Of a DNA stretch of 34,202 nt, positions 8,255 through 14,853 are shown piece by piece (position 1 is the stretch's first letter; every line of letters starts with the position of its first letter). A model generated the notes under the pieces. It was not told the origin of the DNA. It did not search any database and saw only the letters and a list, made by a program, of their open reading frames with translations. This DNA is from Clostridiales bacterium (lineage in GTDB: Bacteria; Bacillota; Clostridia; Lachnospirales; CAG-274), in NCBI GenBank assembly GCA_021201395.1, contig JAJQFB010000074.1, forward strand, positions 1 to 34,202, written 5' to 3'. The translations under genes and the position numbers were made by a program.

Positions 8255-9121
8255 TTAGGTGTAAGCCTCTCTCAGCCGTTCTATTCTGTCAATAGGCAGA
8301 TTTGTAATTCGGTTTATAAAGGAAGCTTCCAACCCCGATTTTATCATTTCGACAATAACGGAATCTATACCCTTTTCCATGCCTTTTTCCATGCCTTCCT
8401 CTATGCCTCTTGCTCTGCCCTCTGCAAGGGCATCATTGCGAAGTTCGTTTTTGTATATTTCTTCAAACATATAGTTCACCCCCATTTCATGGTTTTTCTT
8501 AATTTTCTTTACGTTTTCATTTATCATTTTTACCAAAGTGCTTCCGCAGCCCTCGGCAAAATCGTTTGTCGTGTTTTCAATATATTTCAAAAAGGCCTTA
8601 AGGTCATCGCTGACCTCTCCCCTGCTCCCTCTTGTGTTTAAAAATATTTTGTATGCGCCGTCCTTAAGAGCAAGCTCTTTATCTTCCGTACAAAAGCTTT
8701 CAAAGGTATATTTATAGCGTTCAAGCTTAAAATTATCAAAACAACATATAAAAATAACATAATTATCTTTAAGGTTTCTGTAATCTTCGCCCTCTTTTAA
8801 CAAATGTACATCAAGACCGCTCTGATAATACCTCGCTCTTTTCTCCAAACCGCCCTTGTTGTCGGTCTGCATTTCAAGGTTGAAAACAGAACCGTCATCG
8901 TTATCCGCATATACATCAAGGCGTACGCCCTTACCCCTATATACGTTTTTTATATCCTTTTGTTCCTCAATATACTCAATTTTTCTTATTTTAATGTTCA
9001 AAACTTCCTCTATTACAAGCGTGCAAATCTCGGGATTTCTCATAACCATTCTGAAGAGAAAGTCATCGCTTAAATTCAAGGTTTGCAGCTTTGCAAAATA
9101 ATATTCCCGGTTGTGTTCCAT
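8255..9121 (-). CDS. Rpn-family / PD-(D/E)XK nuclease 'transposase-like' protein
   Basis: The 288-aa protein opens with LSDDFLFRMVMRNPEIC, the usual start of the PD-(D/E)XK-family transposase/Rpn group. It carries the nuclease residues RLDVYAD (Asp69) and NLEMQT (Glu83, Gln85), and then GLEKRARYYQSGLD. The C-terminus has the family's low-complexity GIEEGMEKGMEKG track, made by a tandem in-frame repeat. Rpn proteins are DNA endonucleases linked to RecA-independent recombination; many copies have been called transposases without proof of transposition. No terminal inverted repeats are seen at its edges. It has its own promoter and terminators on both sides. Confidence 0.85.
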   Translation of the reverse strand: MEHNREYYFAKLQTLNLSDDFLFRMVMRNPEICTLVIEEVLNIKIRKIEYIEEQKDIKNVYRGKGVRLDVYADNDDGSVFNLEMQTDNKGGLEKRARYYQSGLDVHLLKEGEDYRNLKDNYVIFICCFDNFKLERYKYTFESFCTEDKELALKDGAYKIFLNTRGSRGEVSDDLKAFLKYIENTTNDFAEGCGSTLVKMINENVKKIKKNHEMGVNYMFEEIYKNELRNDALAEGRARGIEEGMEKGMEKGIDSVIVEMIKSGLEASFINRITNLPIDRIERLREAYT

Positions 9122-9157
9122 AAAAATATCCTCTCAAAAAATATATCTCTTATATTT

Positions 9158-9185
9158 ATTTTACCACATATAAAATAAAAATCAA
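9158..9185 (-). promoter_or_regulatory. Promoter of the rpn gene
   Basis: On the minus strand, TTGATT, a 16-base spacer and TAAAAT lie about 37 bases upstream of the ATG in very AT-rich DNA. The AT-richness makes chance matches more likely. Confidence 0.45.
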
Positions 9186-9219
9186 GAAAAAACAAAAATA
9201 TAAATGTAAATATAAAAAC

Positions 9220-9265
9220 AAAAAGGGATACTGCCTTAGCTTTTCTTCGGCAATATCCCTTTTTT
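9220..9265. terminator. Intrinsic terminator at the end of the rnf operon
   Basis: AAAAAGGGATA-C-TGCC pairs with GGCA-A-TATCCCTTTTT around a 13-base loop with one mismatch. It lies 18 bases beyond the rnfB stop. T-runs on both strands suggest that it also insulates the divergently placed rpn promoter. Confidence 0.85.
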
Positions 9266-9282
9266 AATTCGGTTAGCGAAAT

Positions 9283-10086
9283 TTATACCTTTTTAATATA
9301 CTTTATAGCCTTTGTGGGACACATCTCCGTACAGGTTCCGCAGGTGGTACACTTGCTGTAGTCTACCTTTGCTAAGAACTTAGTAATTGCAACAGCCTTT
9401 TCGGGACAGTTTCTTGCGCAGAGCTGACAGCCCATACAAGCGTTGGAGCAGTTATCCTTAGATACCTTAGGCATATCGTTTGAGCTGCACTGAACCCTAA
9501 CCTGTGAAGCATAGGGAACAAGCTCGATTAAGTGCTTCGGACAAACTTTCGTGCAGGCGCCGCAGGCAACGCATTTTTCCTCGTCTACAACGGCGATTCC
9601 GTCAACAATGCTTAAAGCGCCGAAGTTACAGGCCCTTACGCAGTTTCCGTCGCCTAAACAGCCGTAGGAACAGAGCTTGCTGCCTCCTGCAAGGTTAGCT
9701 TCCATCTCGCAGTCCGTGATGCCGAAATAGTCATATTTACTCTTAGCGGCCTCGCAGTTTCCGTTACATTTAACAAAAGCAACCATTTTCTCGGAGCTTC
9801 CGGCCTCAACGCCCATAACGGCACTTATTTTTGCAGCCGCAGCCGCACCTCCTACAGGGCAGCCGTTTACGGGAGCCTCTCTCTTAACGATAGCGTCAGC
9901 CAAAGCGTCGCAGCCTGCATAGCCGCAGCCGCCGCAGTTAGCCCCGGGCAGACACTCTCTTACCTGAGGAACACGGGGGTCTGTTTCAACCCTGAATTTT
10001 ATAGCGGCAAAGCCCAAGAAAGCGCCAAATACAACACCCATACCGCCTATGCTTAATACGGGATAAAGAATACTTGTTATATCCAT
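9283..10086 (-). CDS. rnfB: Rnf complex subunit RnfB (ferredoxin-accepting iron-sulfur protein)
   Basis: RnfB takes electrons from reduced ferredoxin and feeds the membrane Rnf complex that pumps Na+ or H+. The 267-aa protein has one N-terminal TM helix (about 5-28). A four-Cys motif follows (C45, C51, C54, C59, in GANCGGCGYAGC), then a Cys-rich middle (C107, C111, C126, C139, C143, C149, C153). Three ferredoxin-type 4Fe-4S motifs come last: C172/175/178/182, C217/220/223/227 and C246/249/252/256. This multi-cluster type is usual in clostridia. It is the last gene of the operon, with rnfA 16 bases upstream. Confidence 0.95.
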   Translation of the reverse strand: MDITSILYPVLSIGGMGVVFGAFLGFAAIKFRVETDPRVPQVRECLPGANCGGCGYAGCDALADAIVKREAPVNGCPVGGAAAAAKISAVMGVEAGSSEKMVAFVKCNGNCEAAKSKYDYFGITDCEMEANLAGGSKLCSYGCLGDGNCVRACNFGALSIVDGIAVVDEEKCVACGACTKVCPKHLIELVPYASQVRVQCSSNDMPKVSKDNCSNACMGCQLCARNCPEKAVAITKFLAKVDYSKCTTCGTCTEMCPTKAIKYIKKV

Positions 10087-10102
10087 TTTTCTGCACCTCC
10101 CC

Positions 10103-10678
10103 TTATAATGACAGACCTGAGAAGCCCAGGAAAGCTATAGACATAAGACCTGCCGATATTAAAGCGATGGGGAAGCCTTCGATTGTGGGAAGCAGCTTGT
10201 TGCGTGCGATTCTCTCTCTGATACCCGCAAAGAGAACAATAGCAAGCAGGAAGCCCAAGGCTCCGCCGACGCCGTTTACTACTGATTCAATAAAGCTGTA
10301 GCCTGCCTGCATATTTGAAACCGCAACGCCCAAAACGGCGCAGTTTGTGGTTATAAGAGGCAGGAAAACGCCTAAAGCCTGATAAAGCGAGGGAGATGAT
10401 TTCTTAATAAACATCTCTACAAACTGAACAAGCGAAGCGATTATAAGAATGAAGGCTATGTTATAGAGATAGTCAAGTCCCAAAGGAACGAGAATATAGT
10501 TATAAGCAAGCCATGCAGCCGCAGACGCCAGTGCCATAACGAAGGTTACGGCTATACCCATACCGGCGGCGGTTTCAACCTTTTTGGAAACACCCATAAA
10601 GGGACAGATTCCGAGGAACTGGGACATTACATAGTTATTTATAAAAATTGCCGTAAAAAGAATTGCTATAAGCTTCAT
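10103..10678 (-). CDS. rnfA: Rnf complex membrane subunit RnfA
   Basis: The 191-aa integral membrane protein is hydrophobic throughout, with about six helices. The conserved NNYVMSQFLGICPFMGVSKK block near the start and the LPLITTNCAVLGVA motif in the middle each hold the Cys that, with RnfE, ligates an iron-sulfur cluster buried in the membrane. It is a paralog of RnfE with inverted topology. AGGGGG precedes the ATG, and rnfE ends 15 bases upstream. Confidence 0.95.
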   Translation of the reverse strand: MKLIAILFTAIFINNYVMSQFLGICPFMGVSKKVETAAGMGIAVTFVMALASAAAWLAYNYILVPLGLDYLYNIAFILIIASLVQFVEMFIKKSSPSLYQALGVFLPLITTNCAVLGVAVSNMQAGYSFIESVVNGVGGALGFLLAIVLFAGIRERIARNKLLPTIEGFPIALISAGLMSIAFLGFSGLSL

Positions 10679-10693
10679 AATTATCCCCCTCCC

Positions 10694-11311
10694 TTAAGCT
10701 TCGGCTTTTTCGGCTTTTGAAGCCTTAATTTTGTTTACTATTACCATAAGACCGGCCAGTGTGAAGAAAGCTCCCGGAGGAAGAATCATAGCGATTGTTT
10801 TGGGGAAAGCATCGGGGAGAATCGTAACTCCGAAAACAGCTCCCGTTCCGAGAATTTCTCTTACAATACCTATTGCCGTTAAGGCAACGGTAAAGCCCAG
10901 ACCCATTCCTATACCGTCAAAAACAGAGGAGATAGGGTCGTTCTTTGAAGCATAGGCCTCCGCTCTTGCGAGAATCAGACAGTTTACAACTATAAGAGGT
11001 ATGTAAAGACCCAAGGCTGCGTCAAGAGACGGAATATATGCTTTCAAAACAAGCTGTACTATTGTAACGAATGTAGCTATTACAACGATGAAAGAAGGTA
11101 TTCTTATTTCATCGGGAATAAACTTTCTTATTAAAGATATGAAAAGATTTGAACAGGTAAGTACGGCGGTAACCGACAGACCCATACCTAAACCGTTCAT
11201 AGCCCCGGTAGTTACGGCAAGAGTAGGACACATACCTATAACCTGCACGAAGGTGGGGTTTTCGTTCAAAAGACCGTTCATCAAAATTTTAGCGGGATTT
11301 TGTTTCATCAT
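10694..11311 (-). CDS. rnfE: Rnf complex membrane subunit RnfE
   Basis: This 205-aa polytopic membrane protein contains LLNENPTFVQVIGMCPTLAVT and YIPLIVVNCLILARAEA, the two Cys-bearing motifs of RnfE/NqrD. With RnfA it forms the core of the ion-translocating module. Its start overlaps the rnfG stop by four bases, which shows tight coupling. The Lys/Ala-rich tail (KIKASKAEKAEA) is a common but unconserved extension. Confidence 0.95.
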   Translation of the reverse strand: MMKQNPAKILMNGLLNENPTFVQVIGMCPTLAVTTGAMNGLGMGLSVTAVLTCSNLFISLIRKFIPDEIRIPSFIVVIATFVTIVQLVLKAYIPSLDAALGLYIPLIVVNCLILARAEAYASKNDPISSVFDGIGMGLGFTVALTAIGIVREILGTGAVFGVTILPDAFPKTIAMILPPGAFFTLAGLMVIVNKIKASKAEKAEA

Positions 11312-11904
11312 GCCGCACCTCCTTCCAAAAGTCCTTCAGTAAAGGCATAATAAACTGTGTTTACCCCTCTTGTAACCGCCTTTGAGGTGATTGTGGCGGA
11401 GGTAATTGCGTCTATTTCGCTGTCTCCCGCACTGCCTGTCTTAGTTACGTTTAAGGGAGCAGTCTTTCCGGCATACTGGTCAATCCAGTCTGTCTGACAG
11501 TTAGCGCCGAGACCTGCCGTTTCAGACATTGACGTAACGCTTACGCCCGTGATTCCGCCGTCCATATCTATACCGACCATCATAACAGCATCGCCGCCGT
11601 AGCCGTTTGTGGTTACGGTAACGGCATAGCCTGCTTCGGCTCCGTCAACCATACCTATGGCATAGCTTGAAATGTTTGCGTCGCTTAAATCGAAGTTGGG
11701 GTCGGAAAACTGTGAACCGTTTATTTCAACTTCAACCGCATCGCCGAACTCAGCCCCCGGAAGAACAACCGTCATAGCCTCAGCCGTGGTTTTGGCGTTC
11801 TGTTCCGCAATAGGCCCCTCGGTTGCGGAGTTTACGGCTCCGAGAAGAGCGCCTGCAACAGCGCAGATTATTAAAAGGATAATACCCGGTTTTAATATTT
11901 TCAT
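11308..11904 (-). CDS. rnfG: Rnf complex flavoprotein subunit RnfG
   Basis: The 198-aa protein has a single N-terminal TM helix (about 6-26) and an extracytoplasmic FMN-binding domain. FMN in this family is bound covalently through a phosphoester to the last Thr of an S/T-G-A-T-type motif. Here DAITSATITS gives TSAT at 168-171, so Thr171 is the expected attachment residue, with Ser in place of the usual Gly. The GLGANCQTDWIDQY segment is also typical. The gene overlaps rnfD and rnfE by four bases each. A flavin transferase (ApbE) would be needed and is not in the window. Confidence 0.93.
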   Translation of the reverse strand: MKILKPGIILLIICAVAGALLGAVNSATEGPIAEQNAKTTAEAMTVVLPGAEFGDAVEVEINGSQFSDPNFDLSDANISSYAIGMVDGAEAGYAVTVTTNGYGGDAVMMVGIDMDGGITGVSVTSMSETAGLGANCQTDWIDQYAGKTAPLNVTKTGSAGDSEIDAITSATITSKAVTRGVNTVYYAFTEGLLEGGAA

Positions 11905-12914
11905 TTCTTCTTCACCTCCCCGAAGATTTTAGGCTCGGTGAACCTGTCGATAAGAGGAACGCAAAGGTTCATAAGAAGAATTGAGTAGCTTACGCCCTCA
12001 GGGTAGCCGCCCCAAAGTCTTATAATTGAGGTTAAAATACCGCAGCCGAAGCCCATTATGATCTGTCCTAAGGGTGTTACGGGAGAAGAAGCGTAGTCTG
12101 TAGCCATGAAGAATGCGCCTAACATAAGGCCGCCTGCTACAAGCTCGTTAATTGCGCCCATAAAATCTCCTGCACCGTTTCTGCCGAATATAAGCATAAA
12201 TATAAACACTGTAGCTATGTAAACAACGGGGATTCTCCAACTTATAACCTTTCTTACCATAAGATAGATTCCGCCTAAGATAAGAAAGACTGCACAGGTT
12301 TCGCCTATGGTTCCGCCTACGTTTCCTATAAAGCCGTTTATAATGTCGCTTGATGTAATAGCTGCGCCGCCCTCTTTAAGTGTTGTAAGCGGAGTAGCAT
12401 AGGTTGCCGCATCTGCTGCAGCCGATGTGGCCGATGTGGCGGCGTCCCCTACGGCGCCCAAAAATCTGGGAGCGGTAAAGGCTGAGCTTCCCGTCATATT
12501 TGTGGGATAAGCCGCCAGCAGGAACGCACGTCCGGCAAGGGCAGGGTTAATAAAGTTTTGACCCAGACCGCCGAAAACCTGTTTGGCAACGATAATCGAG
12601 AAAAACGCACCTACAATAGGCATCCAGAAAGGCGATGTCTCCGGCAGGTTCATAGCCAAAAGCAAGCCCGTAACAACAGCGGATAAATCGCTTACGGCAA
12701 CAGTCTGCTTAGCAAGCTTCTGGAAGCCGGCTTCAAAAAGCACACAGGCAATAATCGAAATCGCCACTGTTATAAGTGCGTTTAAGCTGTGGTCATGTAA
12801 TATAATACCCGCAACGCAGGCCGGTGTAAGAGCGATTATAACGTCAAGCATAATCTTCTGTACACTGTCGTTTGAACGAATATGAGGAGTTGATGAAACA
12901 ACAAGCTTATTCAT
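11901..12914 (-). CDS. rnfD: Rnf complex membrane flavoprotein subunit RnfD
   Basis: The 337-aa polytopic membrane protein begins VSSTPHIRSNDSVQKIMLDVIIALTP in family style (shown here in part: SSTPHIRSND). It contains the conserved QNFINPALAGRAFL block near residue 119. The FMN-carrying Thr is expected in a GATP-type motif. The matching segment is TYATPLT, so Thr174 is the candidate. Just before it lies an Ala/Ser/Thr-rich stretch (about 153-173) that looks like a small expansion. The start overlaps the rnfC stop by eight bases. RnfD carries electrons across the membrane between RnfC/B and RnfG. Confidence 0.94.
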   Translation of the reverse strand: MNKLVVSSTPHIRSNDSVQKIMLDVIIALTPACVAGIILHDHSLNALITVAISIIACVLFEAGFQKLAKQTVAVSDLSAVVTGLLLAMNLPETSPFWMPIVGAFFSIIVAKQVFGGLGQNFINPALAGRAFLLAAYPTNMTGSSAFTAPRFLGAVGDAATSATSAAADAATYATPLTTLKEGGAAITSSDIINGFIGNVGGTIGETCAVFLILGGIYLMVRKVISWRIPVVYIATVFIFMLIFGRNGAGDFMGAINELVAGGLMLGAFFMATDYASSPVTPLGQIIMGFGCGILTSIIRLWGGYPEGVSYSILLMNLCVPLIDRFTEPKIFGEVKKK

Positions 12915-14256
12915 TTTTATTTACCCCCCCCTTTGCACGAAGCACCGCCATAGCGGCACGTTTGTTTACTCTTATTGACTGGGCAAGCTGCCTCTTAGCC
13001 GGGCAGATGAAGGAGCATGAGCCGCATTCTATGCAGTCTACACCGTGATGAGCGATGAAAGCGTCCATATCTCCGGCAAGTGTATCGGAATTTAAGTAAA
13101 GAGGCATAAGCCCCATAGGACAGTGTTCAACACATTTTCCGCAGCGGATACAGTTGCTCTCCGGCGGAATTTCAGCCGCCTTCTTTGTGATACAGAGAAT
13201 ACCCGATGTCGTCTTTGTAACGGGAACCTCTGTGTCGAAAAGGGCGATACCCATCATAGGGCCGCCTGAAATAACCTTTGCAGGATCCTCTTTGCAGCCT
13301 CCTGCGGCGTCTATAAGCCTCTGATAGGTCATTCCCAAAGGAACCTCGAAGTTAGAGGGCTTATTAACGGCGTCTCCCGTAACGGTAACAACACGCCTTG
13401 TGAGAGGCTTTCCGTCTATAACGGCGGCCTTAATTACCATAACCGTAGCCACGTTGTCAACGATACAGCCTACAGCGGCAGGAAGTGCCCCCGAGGGAAC
13501 CTGTCTGCCTGTTACGGCATCGATTAACTGTTTTTCGGAGCCCTGAGGGTATTTGCACTTAAGAGAAACAACTGAAATATCGCTTATGCCCGATGTAAGC
13601 TTTGTCATATTCTCGATAGCATCGGGCTTGTTGGCCTCTATGCCTATGTGTCCCTTTGAACCGGGGAAAAGCTTAAGCATAATTTTAAGACCCTCAACAA
13701 GCTCCTCTCCCCTTTCAACCATACACCTGTGGTCGCAGGTCAGATAAGGCTCACACTCAGCCGCATTAACGATAATGTCGGTTATCTTAGAGTCGGGGCC
13801 GGGGCTTAGCTTAACCTGAGTGGGGAAGCCTGCACCGCCCATACCTACAATACCGGCTGCTTTAACAAGCCCTATAATCTCTTCGTTTGACATATTCTTA
13901 TAGTCGCCGGAAGTCTCTAAGGGCGGAGCCGCTTCATATTCTCCGTCGTTTTCGATTGTTACGGAATTAACCATTGTTCCGCCGGGCGTAAGAGCGGCCT
14001 TAACGGCCGTAACCTTGCCCGAAACGGTAGCGTGTACAGGCGAGGACACAAAGGCGGAGCTTTCGCCTATTTTCTGCCCTACGAGAACTCTCTCATTAAC
14101 CTTTACAAGAGCGTCGCAGGGTGCGCCGATGTGCTGGCTCATGGGAATTGTAATGAGCTCTCCCACTTCGGGATTCAACACCTGTATGGCGGCCTTGTTG
14201 GAAAGCTCTTTCCCGTCGTGGGGATGTACACCTCTTTTGAAGGTTTTAAGTTCCAT
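12907..14256 (-). CDS. rnfC: Rnf complex NADH-binding subunit RnfC
   Basis: RnfC is the peripheral cytoplasmic subunit that binds NAD(H) and FMN and passes electrons between RnfB's ferredoxin branch and NAD. The 449-aa protein has the barrel-sandwich N-terminus (LTIPMSQHIGAP-like, residues 35-46), the nucleotide-binding GMGGAGFPT at 138-146, and two 4Fe-4S motifs (C369/372/375/379 and C408/411/414/418). AAGGAGG lies eight bases before the ATG and directly abuts a MITE-derived hairpin. As first gene it defines the clostridial order rnfCDGEAB; the operon promoter is at 14388-14416. Confidence 0.96.
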   Translation of the reverse strand: MELKTFKRGVHPHDGKELSNKAAIQVLNPEVGELITIPMSQHIGAPCDALVKVNERVLVGQKIGESSAFVSSPVHATVSGKVTAVKAALTPGGTMVNSVTIENDGEYEAAPPLETSGDYKNMSNEEIIGLVKAAGIVGMGGAGFPTQVKLSPGPDSKITDIIVNAAECEPYLTCDHRCMVERGEELVEGLKIMLKLFPGSKGHIGIEANKPDAIENMTKLTSGISDISVVSLKCKYPQGSEKQLIDAVTGRQVPSGALPAAVGCIVDNVATVMVIKAAVIDGKPLTRRVVTVTGDAVNKPSNFEVPLGMTYQRLIDAAGGCKEDPAKVISGGPMMGIALFDTEVPVTKTTSGILCITKKAAEIPPESNCIRCGKCVEHCPMGLMPLYLNSDTLAGDMDAFIAHHGVDCIECGSCSFICPAKRQLAQSIRVNKRAAMAVLRAKGGVNKNE

Positions 14257-14272
14257 AGATTTTACCTCCTTA

Positions 14273-14333
14273 TAAGGAACCGATGATTAATCAGCTCTTC
14301 GCATCTCAGGCGAATTAATCATCGCTTCCGTAA
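14273..14333. repeat. Deleted (61-bp) copy of the MITE-like repeat, in the rnfC leader
   Basis: AAGGAACCGATGATTAAT and its imperfect complement ATTAATCATCGCTTCC are brought together with only about 25 bases between them. They match the two ends of the full elements at 25844-26010 and 31559-31726. It therefore looks like an internally deleted copy. It is transcribed as part of the rnf leader and can fold into a long hairpin whose base touches the rnfC ribosome site. Confidence 0.75.
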
Positions 14334-14387
14334 ATTTTGTCTGATATTAGTGTGCTAAAACCAATCATACAATATCTACCACCCTTT

Positions 14388-14416
14388 ATAATAACTTATT
14401 TTTAAGAAAAGTACAA
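14388..14416 (-). promoter_or_regulatory. Promoter of the rnf operon
   Basis: On the minus strand, TTGTAC, a 17-base spacer and TATTAT predict a start near 14381. The leader is then about 125 bases and runs through the MITE remnant. The rest of the 14257-14853 gap is AT-rich DNA, the palindromic element and the carB terminator. Confidence 0.6.
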
Positions 14417-14565
14417 GCCCTTTTGTAATTTTTCCTCAAATTTTTTCATAATATCCTATTATTTTTGTCGGATTTCACTTGTCCCTTTTTTAATTTATGA
14501 ACCGAAAAATAAAAAAATTCGATTAAATTAAAAAGACAGTGAGGTTTGATCACATCCGTTGTTCA

Positions 14566-14751
14566 ATAAACTATTGTAAAAAGAGGTGTTTGCCTACGGC
14601 AAACGCAAAACCCTCTGAACAGCACAAACCGAGGGATATGTCAAGGGTCCTCCGGACTTGCGAAGCCCTTGACATATCCCTCGGTTTGTGCTACCCTACG
14701 GACGCTTTTCAGTACGGCAGGCAGCACCTCCCGGTTTAAAAAATCTTCCGT
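14566..14751. repeat. Palindromic structured repeat, copy A
   Basis: The element opens ATAAACTATTGT and contains a small stem (GTTTGCC/GGCAAAC inside AGAGG/CCTCT). A perfect 27-bp inverted repeat follows (arms 14621-14647 and 14666-14692, starting AGCACAAACCGAGGG) around an 18-base loop. A right part ends AAAAAATCTTCCG. Copy B at 31811-31995 is the same element in the opposite orientation, about 80% identical by eye. Short ORFs across it are by-products of the symmetry. Confidence 0.85.
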
Positions 14752-14771
14752 AAAGTCACCTATATATTCCG

Positions 14772-14829
14772 CAAAAGAAAAGGCTGCTCTGCTTTTGCCG
14801 AAGATTTATCGAGGCAAAAGTAAGGCAGC
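14772..14829 (-). terminator. Terminator at the end of the pyr operon
   Basis: CTTTTGCC/GGCAAAAG extends through a small internal loop to GCTGC/GCAGC. On the minus strand it is followed by CTTTTCTTTTGC, 24 bases or more past the carB stop. T6 on the other strand makes it partly bidirectional. An analogous GCTGC-closed hairpin follows copy B of the palindromic repeat. Confidence 0.7.
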
Positions 14830-14853
14830 ACATTTTTTCACATTTTTACAGTT

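Noticed and set aside
8390-8430. CRISPR-like or minisatellite repeat in the rpn C-terminus
   Set aside because: It is a short in-frame GMEKG duplication within a coding sequence, typical of the family's C-terminal tail.
8255-9121. Insertion sequence around the transposase-like nuclease
   Set aside because: No terminal inverted repeats or target duplications at its borders; it has ordinary promoter and terminators, and its ends do not match the MITE ends.
14539-14739. Short ORFs across the palindromic element (also 31783-31984)
   Set aside because: They exist because the inverted repeat is open in several frames; no ribosome site, and the two copies differ by changes that preserve base pairing rather than protein.
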